A model generated the notes under the pieces. It ran no database searches, was not told the origin of the DNA, and saw only the letters and a list, made by a program, of their open reading frames with translations. The position numbers and the translations under genes are program-made. Positions 52,112-60,990 of a stretch of 64,000 bases of DNA are shown in pieces. The stretch's first letter is position 1; each line of letters starts with the position of its first letter. Source of the DNA: Bradyrhizobium sp. RD5-C2 (GTDB taxonomy: Bacteria > Pseudomonadota > Alphaproteobacteria > Rhizobiales > Xanthobacteraceae); contig NZ_BOVL01000017.1 of assembly GCF_019972155.1 (NCBI RefSeq), positions 45,738 to 109,737 of the forward strand. Reading direction: 5' to 3'.

Positions 52112-53245
52112 TCACTCCGCCACCAGCGCGTTCATGTGCTCGACGGCCTCGACGAATTCTTCCTTGAACTCCTGCACCACGGCGCCCGCCGACTTCACGC
52201 TGTCGACCAGGCCGACGCCCTGGCCGACGAAGTAGCTGACGAGGTCGCGCGCCTTCTCGTTGCCGGCCGCAGCGGCGCGGTCGATGGCGTTGAAGGCGTC
52301 GCGGCTGATGATGCTTTGCAGCGGCATCGGCAGCGCGCCGGGGCTATCCGGTGAGCGGTCCCAGGCGTCGGTCCACACCGAGCGGAGCTGCCGCGCCGGC
52401 TTGCCGGTGCGGCCCTTCGAGCGGATCGCATCGCGCGAGGACGCCGCGATCATCTTCTCGCGGAATATCTCCGAGGTCTCCGACTCCACGGTGGCAAGCC
52501 ACACCGAGCCGGTCCAGGCGCCGGCAGCGCCCATCGCCATGCAGGCCGCCATCTGGCTGCCGGTCATGATGCCGCCGGCGGCGAGCACCGGCACGTCGCG
52601 GATCTTCCTGACCGCCTTGATCACCTCGGGGACCAGCACCATGGTCGAGACTTCGCCGCAATGACCGCCGGCCTCAGTGCCCTGCGCGACGAGGATGTCG
52701 ACGCCGGCTGCGACTTGACGCAGCGCATGTTCCTTGGAGCCGACCAGCGCCGCCACCGGCACACCGTGCTTGCGGCCCATCTCGATCATCGCTCTCGGCG
52801 GCACGCCGAGTGCGTTGGCGATCAGCCGGATCGGATGGCGGAACGAGACCTCGAGCAATTGCAGCGCGGTCTCGGCGTCGAACGGCTGCGGCTGGTTGTC
52901 GGCGACACTCTGCGCCGTGAGCTCGATGTTGTATTTCTTGAGGAGATTGCGGGTGAAATCGCGATGCTCCTGCGAAACGCGTTTCTCGAGGCTCTTCCAG
53001 GTGACGTTCTTCTCACCCGCGGTCGAGATATTTTCGGGGATCAGCACGTCGATGCCGTAGGGCTTGCCGTCGACGTGATCGTCGATCCATTTCAATTCCT
53101 GCTCCAGCGTCTCCGGCAGATACCGGGTCGCGCCGAATACGCCGAAGCCGCCGGCGCGGCTGACCGCCGCCACAACGTCGCGGCAATGGCTGAAAGCGAG
53201 CAGGGGAAATTCGATTCCCAGCATGTCGCAGATCGGTGATTTCAT
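52112..53245 (-). CDS. Nitronate monooxygenase (FMN-dependent)
   Basis: A 377-residue TIM-barrel flavoprotein. The FMN phosphate-binding region LAAGGIMTGSQMAACMAMGAAG and the segment AQGTEAGGHCGEVSTMVLVPEV (catalytic His) are characteristic of nitronate monooxygenase/2-nitropropane dioxygenase. It would oxidise alkyl nitronates such as propionate 3-nitronate; related enzymes are enoyl-ACP reductases. ATG 53245 follows GGGAGAAAACC; the upstream frame is spacer. It is 139 bp upstream of the thiolase-like gene across a repeat and divergent from a GST gene. Confidence 0.88.
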   Translation of the reverse strand: MKSPICDMLGIEFPLLAFSHCRDVVAAVSRAGGFGVFGATRYLPETLEQELKWIDDHVDGKPYGIDVLIPENISTAGEKNVTWKSLEKRVSQEHRDFTRNLLKKYNIELTAQSVADNQPQPFDAETALQLLEVSFRHPIRLIANALGVPPRAMIEMGRKHGVPVAALVGSKEHALRQVAAGVDILVAQGTEAGGHCGEVSTMVLVPEVIKAVRKIRDVPVLAAGGIMTGSQMAACMAMGAAGAWTGSVWLATVESETSEIFREKMIAASSRDAIRSKGRTGKPARQLRSVWTDAWDRSPDSPGALPMPLQSIISRDAFNAIDRAAAAGNEKARDLVSYFVGQGVGLVDSVKSAGAVVQEFKEEFVEAVEHMNALVAE

Positions 53246-53527
53246 GGACTGGTTTTCTCCCGGCAGCCGTTTTTTGTGCTTGTTGGCATCAGGCTTCCGC
53301 GACGCTAGCGCATCATGGATGGTCAAGCCAAGCCGGTTTCCACTACGGCGATCTTGCGCGGAGGCGCTGCTCTGGCTGCATCCCTCGCGACGCATTCCGC
53401 AAGGTAGAAAATGCGAGAGCACGGGCTGGGCAAAGCCGAGCACACCCACCATCTAGTGCGAGCATACGGATGGGCACGACGGTCGCCGGCCCAACCTTTG
53501 GAAAAACATAAACCGGGAGCCAACGAC

Positions 53528-54406
53528 GTGACTGACACCTCTGCCTACGAGCCGCCGAAAGTCTGGACCTGGAACAAGGAGAGCGGCGGGCGCTTCGCCA
53601 GCATCAACCGGCCGATCGCGGGCCCGACCCATGACAAGGAATTGCCGGTCGGCCGTCATCCGCTGCAGCTCTATTCGCTGGCGACGCCGAACGGCGTCAA
53701 GGTCACCGTGATGCTGGAAGAACTGCTGGCGGCGGGCCACAAGGGCGCGGAATACGATGCCTGGCTGATCAAGATCGACGGCAACCAGTTCGGCAGCGGT
53801 TTTGTTGCGGTCAATCCGAACTCGAAGATTCCGGCACTGATGGACCGCAGCGGACCGGAGCCGATCCGGGTGTTTGAGTCGGGTTCGATCCTTGTCTATC
53901 TCGCGGAAAAATTCGGCGCGTTCCTGCCCACTGATGTGAAGACCCGCGGCGAAACCTTCTCCTGGCTGTTCTGGCAGATGGGCTCGGCGCCGTATCTCGG
54001 CGGTGGCTTCGGGCATTTCTATGCCTATGCGCCGACCAAGATCGAATACGCCATCGACCGCTTTGCGATGGAGGTGAAGCGCCAGCTCGACGTGCTCGAC
54101 CGCAGGCTCGCCGACAACGAATATCTCGCGGGCGACGTCTACACCATCGCCGACATGGCGGTGTGGCCGTGGTATGGCGGTCTGGCCAAGGGCCTGCTCT
54201 ATGGCGGCGGCGAATTCCTCTCGGTGCAGGACTACAAGAACGTGCAGCGCTGGACCGATGCGATCGCAGCACGGCCCGCGGTGAAGCGCGGCCGCATGGT
54301 AAACCGCACCTGGGGCGAGCCGTCGAGCCAGCTCCACGAGCGGCATGACGCCGGCGATTTCGAGACCAGGACGCAGGACAAGATCGGCGAGCAGGCGGCG
54401 TCTTGA
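53528..54406 (+). CDS. yghU: YghU-like glutathione transferase/disulfide-bond oxidoreductase
   Basis: A 292-residue GST-fold protein of the Nu class. The N-terminal extension NKESGGRFASINRPIAGPTHDKELPVG and SLATPNGVKVTVMLEEL are diagnostic of YghU/YfcG relatives that bind two glutathiones and reduce disulfides. The C-terminal helical domain includes YLAGDVYTIADMAVWPW. GTG 53528 opens the conserved N-terminus after GGGAGCC; the frame is open further upstream without similarity. The gap 53246-53527 shows nothing else. Confidence 0.87.
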   Translation: MTDTSAYEPPKVWTWNKESGGRFASINRPIAGPTHDKELPVGRHPLQLYSLATPNGVKVTVMLEELLAAGHKGAEYDAWLIKIDGNQFGSGFVAVNPNSKIPALMDRSGPEPIRVFESGSILVYLAEKFGAFLPTDVKTRGETFSWLFWQMGSAPYLGGGFGHFYAYAPTKIEYAIDRFAMEVKRQLDVLDRRLADNEYLAGDVYTIADMAVWPWYGGLAKGLLYGGGEFLSVQDYKNVQRWTDAIAARPAVKRGRMVNRTWGEPSSQLHERHDAGDFETRTQDKIGEQAAS

Positions 54407-54420
54407 TTGCGCGATAGCTG

Positions 54421-54500
54421 CGTAGGGCGGATTAGCGAAGCGTAATCCGCCGTCGTGTGCAGACAAATCGGCGGGTTACGCTTCGCTAACCCGCCCTACG
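54421..54500. repeat. Dispersed palindromic repeat, GTAGGGCGG family
   Basis: An 80-bp inverted repeat: CGTAGGGCGGATTAGCGAAG at the left and GCTAACCCGCCCTACG at the right. A related copy is at 55427. It lies between convergent genes. Confidence 0.9.
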
Positions 54501-54509
54501 CGCTACACC

Positions 54510-54785
54510 CTATCCCAACAAATCGTTGTACTCCGGATGTTTCGTCATGAAGCCCTGGATGAACTCGCATTTCACAACGAGCTTGATCTTCTGCGCGCGC
54601 ACGGCGTCGAGCGTCGCGCGGGCGAGCTTCGAGCCGATGCCGCGGCCGCCGAGCTCCGCCGGCACCTCGGTGTGCACAAGCGTGATGGTATCCGGCGTCT
54701 TGCGGTAGACCACGAAGGCGGTGGCGCCATCGACGGCGAGTTCGAACCGGCTCTGCGCCGGGTTGTCGCGGAATGCTTCGCTCAT
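54510..54785 (-). CDS. Small GNAT-like N-acetyltransferase (YjdJ type)
   Basis: A 91-residue protein of the short Gcn5-related group. GRGIGSKLARATLDAVRAQ is the acetyl-CoA-binding loop and helix, and the ending CEFIQGFMTKHPEYNDLL is typical of the family. At this length it holds only the core fold. The substrate is unknown. AGGACAAG precedes the ATG. It is nine bases downstream of the flavin reductase gene, so they are probably co-transcribed. Confidence 0.88.
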   Translation of the reverse strand: MSEAFRDNPAQSRFELAVDGATAFVVYRKTPDTITLVHTEVPAELGGRGIGSKLARATLDAVRAQKIKLVVKCEFIQGFMTKHPEYNDLLG

Positions 54786-54794
54786 TGTCTTGTC

Positions 54795-55412
54795 CTATTT
54801 CTTCTTTGCGCCCTCGGCCACGGGAAACACCACGCGGTCGTCGGTGCGGCAGTAGCGGTCGGCGAACATGCGACCGATCGGGTGGTAGCGCTCCATGTGG
54901 ACGCGCATCGCATCACGATCCCACAATTCGTCGCGGATGTGGAAGTGGATGCCTTCGCCCATGATCAGCTGGCGGTCGCCATTGACGTCGATCAGCTTCC
55001 AGGTTTTGCACTCCATCGCGAACGGTGCGTCGGCAAGCCGCGGGACCGCGATCTTGCTGGAGGGCGCGAGCTTCAGGCCGAGATAGTCCGGCTCGCCGAT
55101 CTCGGGCGGGAAATCGCCCGAGGTCTCGTGCATCGCACGCGCCAAGGGCTCGTCGGTGAGGTTGACCACGAACTCGCCCAGGCGTTGGATATTGACTAGG
55201 GTGTCCTTCTCGCGGCCGTCGGGCCTGCGGTTGACCGCGAACATGCAGAGCGGCGGATCCTCGCAGAACACGTTGAAGAACGAGAACGGCGCCGCGTTGA
55301 CCACGCCGTCGGCGCTCTGGCTCGTCACCCAGGCGATCGGCCGCGGCAGCACGAAGGAGGTCAGCACCTTGTAGCGTTCGCGCTGGCTGAGGTCGCTTGG
55401 GGAATATTCCAT
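54795..55412 (-). CDS. Flavin reductase-like FMN-binding protein
   Basis: A 205-residue split-barrel flavoprotein. SFVLPRPIAWVTSQSADGVVNAAPFSFFNVFCEDPPL is the FMN-binding segment, and FVVNLTDEPLARAMHETSGDFPP follows. Such proteins reduce flavin with NAD(P)H for a monooxygenase or act as FMN-dependent oxidoreductases. ATG 55412 opens the usual MEYSPSDLS; the longer frame overlaps a repeat. No matching flavin-dependent monooxygenase gene is adjacent. Confidence 0.85.
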   Translation of the reverse strand: MEYSPSDLSQRERYKVLTSFVLPRPIAWVTSQSADGVVNAAPFSFFNVFCEDPPLCMFAVNRRPDGREKDTLVNIQRLGEFVVNLTDEPLARAMHETSGDFPPEIGEPDYLGLKLAPSSKIAVPRLADAPFAMECKTWKLIDVNGDRQLIMGEGIHFHIRDELWDRDAMRVHMERYHPIGRMFADRYCRTDDRVVFPVAEGAKKK

Positions 55413-55426
55413 GGGACGTCCGAAAA

Positions 55427-55509
55427 CGTAGGGCGGGTTAGCGAAAGCGTAACCCGCCGCCGGCCGTTCGGAAAGCAAAAGGCGGGTTACGCTTGCGCGA
55501 ACCCGCCTT
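55427..55509. repeat. Dispersed palindromic repeat, GTAGGGCGG family
   Basis: An inverted repeat with arms GTAGGGCGGGTTAGCG and GCGCGAACCCGCCTT around a variable centre. It lies just upstream of the flavin reductase start, within its likely 5' leader or promoter. Confidence 0.85.
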
Positions 55510-55565
55510 GCAGACTTGCTTCCTCACCACGCCCCGCGAAGAGCGGGGAGTGGGGGGCGCATCGA

Positions 55566-56840
55566 CTACGTCATGCTCAGTTCGTGGCGGCCGACCACCA
55601 TCCAGTGCACCTCGTCCGGACCGTCGGCGAAGCGCAGATGGCGGACGTCCTGGTACATTTCGCCGAGCGGGGACCACTGCGAGATTCCGGTGGCGCCGTG
55701 CATCTGGATCGCCTGGTCGATCACCTTGCAGGCGCGCTCGGGAACCATGGCCTTGACCATCGAGACCCAGACGCGGGCTTCCTTGTTGCCGAGCACGTCC
55801 ATCGCCTTGGCGGCCTTCAACACCATCAGCCGCATCGCTTCGATCTCGCAGCGGGCCTGGGCGATGATCTGCAGGTTGCCGCCGAGATGGGCGATCTTCT
55901 TGCCGAACGCTTCGCGGGTCAGGCCGCGCTGCACCATCATGTCGAGCGCCTTCTCGGCCTTGCCGATGGTGCGCATGCAGTGATGGATGCGGCCGGGGCC
56001 AAGGCGGACCTGCGAGATCTCGAAGCCGCGGCCTTCGCCGAGCAGCATGTTGTCCTTCGGCACCTTCACATTGTTGAAGCGCAGATGCATGTGGCCGCGC
56101 GGCGCATGGTCATGGCCGAACACGTGCATCGGGCCCAGGATCTCGACGCCGGGGGTGTCGATCGGCACCAGGATCTGCGACTGCTGCTTGCTCGGCGCCG
56201 CATCGGGATTGGTCTTCACCATCACGATCATGATCTTGCAGCGCGGATCGCCGGCGCCGGAGATGTAATACTTCTCGCCGTTGATCACCCACTCGTCGCC
56301 GACAAGCTTTGCGGACGTCGAGATGTTCTTGGCGTCGGAGGAGGCGACGTTCGGCTCGGTCATCGCATAGGCCGAGCGGATCTCGCCGTTGAGCAGCGGC
56401 TTCAGCCACTTCTCCTTCTGCGCCTTGGTGCCGACGCGCTCCAGCACTTCCATATTGCCGGTGTCGGGCGCCGAGCAGTTCATGGTCTCGGACGCGAGCG
56501 GGCTCTTGCCGAGCTCGGCGGCGATATAGGCGTAGTCGAGGTTGTTGAGGCCATCGCCGGTTTCGGCGTCGGGCAGGAAGAAGTTCCAGAGACCGACCTC
56601 CTTGGCCTTGTCCTTGGCCTTCTGCAGGATCGCGAGCTGTTGGTCCGTGAAGCTCCAGCGGTCGGTCTTCTTCTCGCCGGCGCGATAGAACTCGACCGAC
56701 ATCGGGTCGACGGTGTCGCGGATGAACTGCTTCACATGGTCGTAGAGCGGACGGACCTTGTCCGACATGCGGAGGTCGTTGAGCTCGTCGCCCGGATTGA
56801 GCGTGTAGTTCGTGGTGCGCGGCACATAGGCATGCTTCAT
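55566..56840 (-). CDS. Acyl-CoA dehydrogenase
   Basis: A 424-residue FAD acyl-CoA dehydrogenase. AYAMTEPNVASSDAKNIS binds FAD and substrate, EGRGFEISQVRLGPGRIHHCMR lies in the central region, and IQMHGATGISQWSPLGEMYQDVRHLR is the C-terminal FAD segment. It would introduce a 2,3-double bond into an acyl-CoA and pass electrons to ETF. GGGAGAAACGATA precedes the ATG. It belongs with the nearby enoyl-CoA hydratases and a second dehydrogenase, likely on branched or cyclic acyl-CoAs, but the chain type is not readable. Confidence 0.9.
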   Translation of the reverse strand: MKHAYVPRTTNYTLNPGDELNDLRMSDKVRPLYDHVKQFIRDTVDPMSVEFYRAGEKKTDRWSFTDQQLAILQKAKDKAKEVGLWNFFLPDAETGDGLNNLDYAYIAAELGKSPLASETMNCSAPDTGNMEVLERVGTKAQKEKWLKPLLNGEIRSAYAMTEPNVASSDAKNISTSAKLVGDEWVINGEKYYISGAGDPRCKIMIVMVKTNPDAAPSKQQSQILVPIDTPGVEILGPMHVFGHDHAPRGHMHLRFNNVKVPKDNMLLGEGRGFEISQVRLGPGRIHHCMRTIGKAEKALDMMVQRGLTREAFGKKIAHLGGNLQIIAQARCEIEAMRLMVLKAAKAMDVLGNKEARVWVSMVKAMVPERACKVIDQAIQMHGATGISQWSPLGEMYQDVRHLRFADGPDEVHWMVVGRHELSMT

Positions 56841-57013
56841 TATCGTTTCTCCCGTCGCGAAGGCGCGTTCGCGGCGGACAATAAACGCGTGCGGCGCGAA
56901 GCGCGAGTACCGATTTTCCTGATGTCTCTACCGCATCGCGGAATTTCGCGACGGCGTTTCAAACGTTGTTTGGACGCCGCCGCGTACAGCGTGAAAAGTC
57001 CGGCGGACGCCGG

Positions 57014-57391
57014 TTAGGTCATCCGGTGCATCGCGCAGATCTTGTTGCCGTCGAGGTCACGCAGATAGGCGAGATAGAGCTTGATGCCGCCTCCCTCGCG
57101 CACGCCCGGCGGGTCTTCGCAGGGCTTGCCGCCATTGGCGACGCCGGCCGCGTGCCAGGCATGGACCTGCTCCGGCGACGAGCAGGCAAAGCCGATCGTG
57201 CCGCCATTGGCGTGCGTCGCCGGTTCGCCGTTGATCGGCTTGGAAACCATGAAAATGCCGGCCTTGGTGAGGTACATAATGCGGTGACCGTCGACCCGGG
57301 CCGGCCGGACATCGAGCGTGCCGAGCAGCGCATCATAAAACGCCTTGGCCTTGTCCAGATCGTTGGTGCCAACCATCACGTGTGAAAACAT
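57014..57391 (-). CDS. VOC-family (glyoxalase/dioxygenase-like) protein
   Basis: A 125-residue protein of the vicinal oxygen chelate fold. MFSHVMVGTNDLDKAKAFYDALL is the first beta-alpha-beta unit and the ending YLAYLRDLDGNKICAMHR the last, with His and Glu/Asp positions for a metal. ATG 57391 follows GGGAGGATATTTCAG; the upstream frame is not coding. It may be a glyoxalase, isomerase or dioxygenase-like enzyme, or only a binding protein. Confidence 0.88.
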   Translation of the reverse strand: MFSHVMVGTNDLDKAKAFYDALLGTLDVRPARVDGHRIMYLTKAGIFMVSKPINGEPATHANGGTIGFACSSPEQVHAWHAAGVANGGKPCEDPPGVREGGGIKLYLAYLRDLDGNKICAMHRMT

Positions 57392-57617
57392 CTGAAATAT
57401 CCTCCCTGTTGTTGACGAAAGCCGCTTTGTCGCGTGCCTGCCGCTCGAACGCTTAGCAGCAGTTTCGCCGCGACGGAAGCGACGCGGCGTCGCGCCGCGC
57501 ACTCTCCCGTCGTCATTCCCCGGTGCGCAATTGTTCACCTGTGCGTGCAAAGCGCGAGGCCGGAATCCATTCATCCGATGCGGTTGTATGACTCACAGCC
57601 CGTGCAACAAATTCGAT

Positions 57618-57740
57618 GTCGTCCCGGCGAAGGCCGGGATCCGTAACCACAAATGGTCGTTGCTGCGCGATGCTGGAATGACGAGTCCCGTTCGCAGCAT
57701 CCGCCGCGGCGTATGGGTCCCGGCCTTCGCCGGGACGACG
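57618..57740. repeat. Dispersed palindromic repeat, GTCGTCCCGGCG family
   Basis: A 123-bp inverted repeat, arms GTCGTCCCGGCGAAGGCCGG and CCGGCCTTCGCCGGGACGAC. The adjoining 57510-57570 stretch looks like half of a CGTCATTCC-type unit. Together they fill most of the 379-bp gap between two minus-strand genes; no gene is seen there. Confidence 0.9.
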
Positions 57741-57770
57741 GCGGTGAATGTGGCCGCCGCAAGAGCCAGA

Positions 57771-58553
57771 CTAGAACGCCGTGTACCCGCCATCGATCAC
57801 AAAGCAGTCCGCCGTATGATAGGACGACGCCTTGCTCATGAGGTAGACGGCGATGCCGCCGAAATCGCTCGGCTCGCCGAAGCGGCGCACCGGGATGCGC
57901 GGCATCACATTGGCGACGAACTTGTCGTTGGCCATGATGCCGGCGGTCATGTCGCTCTTGATCCAGCCGGGCAGGATCGCATTCGCGGTGACGCCATGGC
58001 GGGCAAGCTCGACTCCGAGCGCGCGGCACAGCGCGTTCAGCGCGGCCTTGGTGCCGGCATAGTGCTCGTTGCGTGCGGTGCCGAACAGCGAGGCGAGGCT
58101 CGAGGTCGCGACCAGCCGGCCGAATTTGTCGCCGGCCTCGGCGCGCTCGGTCATGTGACGTGCCGCAGCCTGGAATACGTGAAACACGCCGTCGAGATTG
58201 GTCGCGAACATCTTGCGCCATTCCTCCTCGGTGCGGTCGATGAAGGAGCGGCGTCCGCCGCCGCCGATGCCGGCATTTGCGAAGCAGCCGTCGACGCGGC
58301 CGAAGGTGTCGAGCGTCGCCTTCATCGCGGTCTTGACCGAGCCGGGATCGGTGACGTCGCAGAATTGCGTCGCGACCTTGCCGGGCCCAGCCTTCATCGA
58401 GGCCGCGGCGTTAGCGTTTTTTTCCGCGTTGCGGCCCCAGATCGCGACGTTGCAGCCGGCTGCGTTCAACGCCTGCGCGATGCCGAGGCCGATGCCGCCG
58501 TTGCCGCCGGTGATGACAGCAACGCGGCCGGTGAGATCGAAGATGCCACTCAT
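57771..58553 (-). CDS. SDR-family oxidoreductase
   Basis: A 260-residue short-chain dehydrogenase with TGGNGGIGLGIAQAL, NAGIGGGG and catalytic SSLASL and YAGTK, ending CFVIDGGYTAF. It probably oxidises a hydroxyacyl or cyclic alcohol in the acyl-CoA cluster. ATG 58553 is preferred (GGAAACCCCA upstream); ATG 58565 is four codons earlier. It is divergent from the enoyl-CoA hydratase gene at 58705. Confidence 0.9.
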   Translation of the reverse strand: MSGIFDLTGRVAVITGGNGGIGLGIAQALNAAGCNVAIWGRNAEKNANAAASMKAGPGKVATQFCDVTDPGSVKTAMKATLDTFGRVDGCFANAGIGGGGRRSFIDRTEEEWRKMFATNLDGVFHVFQAAARHMTERAEAGDKFGRLVATSSLASLFGTARNEHYAGTKAALNALCRALGVELARHGVTANAILPGWIKSDMTAGIMANDKFVANVMPRIPVRRFGEPSDFGGIAVYLMSKASSYHTADCFVIDGGYTAF

Positions 58554-58704
58554 TGGGGTTTCCATTTGGTTTGGTGCGCGCTAATCACGCGTTCACGGAT
58601 GGGCTTGCCGCCGACCATGGACAAGCCCGGCACAAAAATCAAATATGGGTCGAAGCATCGACCTACCGCGGTACCCACCGCCGAAGCAACGTAAAGAGGA
58701 AGCC

Positions 58705-59499
58705 ATGCAGTTCAAGCACGTCACGCTCGACTTCGACGGATCGGTCGCGATCCTCAAGCTCGACCATCAGGAAGTCATGAATGCAGTGTCGATCGACATG
58801 CTGGGCGGCCTTGCCGAGGCGCTCGATGCGATCGACGACAAGCGCGACGAGGTGCGCTGCCTGGTGATCACGGGCGCGGGCCGCGCCTTCTGCACCGGCG
58901 CCAATCTGCAGGGCCGCAACCAGCAGCAGAAGCCCGGCAAGAGCAACGCCGGCGCGGCGCTGGAGACCGCGTTCCATCCGTTCCTGCGCCGATTGCGTAA
59001 GCTGCACTGTCCGATCGTGACCGCGGTGAACGGTCCGGCCGCCGGTGCCGGCATGAGCTTCGCGCTGATGGGCGACCTCATCCTGTGCGCGCGCTCGTCG
59101 TATTTCCTGCAAGCGTTCCGCCGCATCGGCCTGGTGCCGGATTGCGGCTCGACCTGGCTGCTGCCGCGGCTGATCGGCAAGGCGCGTTCGGTCGAGCTGT
59201 CGCTGCTCGGCGAGCGGCTGCCGGCCGAGAAGGCGCTGGAATGGGGCCTCGTCAACCGCGTCTATGACGACGGCGCGCTGATGGAAGAGACCATGAAGCT
59301 TGCGCACGATCTGGCCAACGGCCCGACGGTTGCACTGTCGCTGATCCGAAAACTCTATTGGGACAGCCCGGAAAACACGCTCGAGGATCAGCTCAATCTG
59401 GAATTCGAGTCGCAGCGGATCGCGGGCCGCGCCGAGGATTTCAAGGAAGGCGTCACCGCGTTCCTCGAGAAGCGGCCGGCGAAGTTCACGGGCAAATGA
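58705..59499 (+). CDS. Enoyl-CoA hydratase/isomerase
   Basis: A 264-residue crotonase-fold enzyme. GRAFCTGANLQG forms the oxyanion hole and NGPAAGAGMSFALMGDL the second CoA-binding loop. The catalytic Glu position of the second site reads FRRIGLVPDCGSTWLLPR, with Asp in place of the second Glu, the usual variant of isomerase/hydratase types. AAGAGGAAGCC precedes the ATG. The following phosphotransferase gene overlaps its stop by four bases (ATGA), and a DUF6285 gene comes next, so the three are one operon. Confidence 0.9.
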   Translation: MQFKHVTLDFDGSVAILKLDHQEVMNAVSIDMLGGLAEALDAIDDKRDEVRCLVITGAGRAFCTGANLQGRNQQQKPGKSNAGAALETAFHPFLRRLRKLHCPIVTAVNGPAAGAGMSFALMGDLILCARSSYFLQAFRRIGLVPDCGSTWLLPRLIGKARSVELSLLGERLPAEKALEWGLVNRVYDDGALMEETMKLAHDLANGPTVALSLIRKLYWDSPENTLEDQLNLEFESQRIAGRAEDFKEGVTAFLEKRPAKFTGK

Positions 59500-60482
59500 T
59501 CGAGACCGAACTCACCCGCTGCGTCGCGTCGTTTCATCCGGGCGCGACCGGCGTCACCGGCGCCGCAAAGCTCTCCGGCGGTGCCAGCCAGGAGACCTGG
59601 ACGTTCGACATCGTGCACCCGAGCGGCACGATCGGCGCGATCCTGCGCCGCGCGCCGCCGGGCTACGGTGCCGCGCCCGGCCGCGCCGCCGGCCTTGAGG
59701 CCGAGGCGACGCTAATGCAGCTCGCGCATGACGCGGGTCTGCCGTCGCCGAAGGTGATGCATGTCTTGACGCCGGAGGACGGCCTTGGCCGTGGCTTCAT
59801 CATGGCGCGGGTCGAAGGCGAGACTATCGCGCGGAAAATTTTGCGCGACGAGGAATTTGCCAAGGCTCGGCCGATGCTGGCGCGCCAGCTCGGCCGTATC
59901 ATCGCCGGCATTCATGGCCTGCCGCGGGCAAAATTGCCGCAGCTGCGCGGCCTGACGGCAACCAAAGAGATCGAGGATCTCGCCCGCGAGTATCACAGCT
60001 TCAACTGGCCGCGGCCGGTGTTCGATTTGGCGCTGCGCTGGCTGCGCGATCACGATCCCGGTCCGTCGTCCGAGGTGACGCTGGTGCATGGCGATTTTCG
60101 TCACGGCAATCTGATCATCGGCCCCGACGGGGTGCGCGCGGTGCTCGACTGGGAGCTCGCGCATACCGGCGATCCCATGGAGGATCTCGGCTGGATCTGC
60201 GTCAATTCGTGGCGCTTCGGCGAGATCGACAAGCCGGTCGGCGGCTTCGGCTCCCGCGAGGACCTGTTCGCCGGCTACGCGGAGGCCGGCCGCAAGGTCG
60301 ACCCCGATCGCGTGATGTTCTGGGAAGTGATGGGGACGCTGCGCTGGGGCGTGATGTGCTGCGGCATGATGCAGCGCTTCCGCCTGGGCCCCGATCATTC
60401 GATGGAGCGCGCGATGATCGGGCGGCGGGCGTCGGAGACCGAGATCGATCTGCTTAGGCTACTGGCACCGAGAGGCCGTTGA
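59496..60482 (+). CDS. Phosphotransferase (APH/ChoK-like) associated with acyl-CoA metabolism
   Basis: A 328-residue aminoglycoside-phosphotransferase-fold kinase. The catalytic loop VHGDFRHGNLIIG (Asp, Asn) and metal Asp in LDWELAHTGDPMEDLGW are intact. Genes of this type are often beside acyl-CoA dehydrogenases, and mammalian ACAD10/11 carry a fused homologue that phosphorylates a hydroxyacid, so this protein may phosphorylate a 4-hydroxyacyl-CoA or similar. It overlaps the enoyl-CoA hydratase stop and is followed after one base by the DUF6285 gene. Confidence 0.88.
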   Translation: MIETELTRCVASFHPGATGVTGAAKLSGGASQETWTFDIVHPSGTIGAILRRAPPGYGAAPGRAAGLEAEATLMQLAHDAGLPSPKVMHVLTPEDGLGRGFIMARVEGETIARKILRDEEFAKARPMLARQLGRIIAGIHGLPRAKLPQLRGLTATKEIEDLAREYHSFNWPRPVFDLALRWLRDHDPGPSSEVTLVHGDFRHGNLIIGPDGVRAVLDWELAHTGDPMEDLGWICVNSWRFGEIDKPVGGFGSREDLFAGYAEAGRKVDPDRVMFWEVMGTLRWGVMCCGMMQRFRLGPDHSMERAMIGRRASETEIDLLRLLAPRGR

Positions 60483-60483
60483 G

Positions 60484-60861
60484 ATGCAGGACGAACCGAC
60501 ACCCACTGAACTGATCAAGGCCGTCGCCGATTTCCTGCGCAACGAGATCGCACCCGCGATCAAGGGGCACAACAGCTTCAAGCTGCGCGTCGGCATCAAC
60601 GCGCTCGATCTGGTGACGCGGCAGCTCGTGCTTGCCGAGGCCGGCGATGCGACCGAGGCCGCGCGGCTGAAGGCGCTGCTCGACACGGATGGCACGCTGA
60701 TGGAGCTCAACCGCGCGCTCTCGGAGAAGATCGCAGGCGGCGAGGTTGATCTGAAGACAGCCGGGCTATCCGAGCATCTCTGGCAGACCACGATGGACAA
60801 GCTCGCGGTCGATCAGCCGAACTACGCGTCGTACAAGAGGGAACTGGGGAATAAGGTGTAG
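60484..60861 (+). CDS. DUF6285 protein
   Basis: A 125-residue, mostly helical protein (PTPTELIKAVADFLRNEI near the start, then SFKLRVGINALDLVTRQL and PNYASYKRELG at the end) matching the DUF6285 family. That family is found almost only directly after phosphotransferases of the ACAD-linked type, so it probably forms part of the same complex or reaction. No activity is established. It starts one base after the phosphotransferase stop, with GAGAGGCCGTTGAG upstream. Confidence 0.85.
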   Translation: MQDEPTPTELIKAVADFLRNEIAPAIKGHNSFKLRVGINALDLVTRQLVLAEAGDATEAARLKALLDTDGTLMELNRALSEKIAGGEVDLKTAGLSEHLWQTTMDKLAVDQPNYASYKRELGNKV

Positions 60862-60875
60862 CAAATATCCAAGTT

Positions 60876-60976
60876 CGTCATTCCGGGATGCGCCGATAGG
60901 CGCAGGCCCGGAATCCATACTCACGATGGTGGTTATGGATTCCGGGCTCGTCGCTTCGCGACGCCCCGGAATGACG
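60876..60976. repeat. Dispersed palindromic repeat, CGTCATTCCGGG family
   Basis: A 101-bp inverted repeat: CGTCATTCCGGGATGCGCCG at the left and GCGACGCCCCGGAATGACG at the right, with inner GGCCCGGAATCCAT/ATGGATTCCGGGC. It separates the convergent DUF6285 and enoyl-CoA hydratase genes. Confidence 0.9.
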
Positions 60977-60990
60977 GAAGGAGAGAGCGC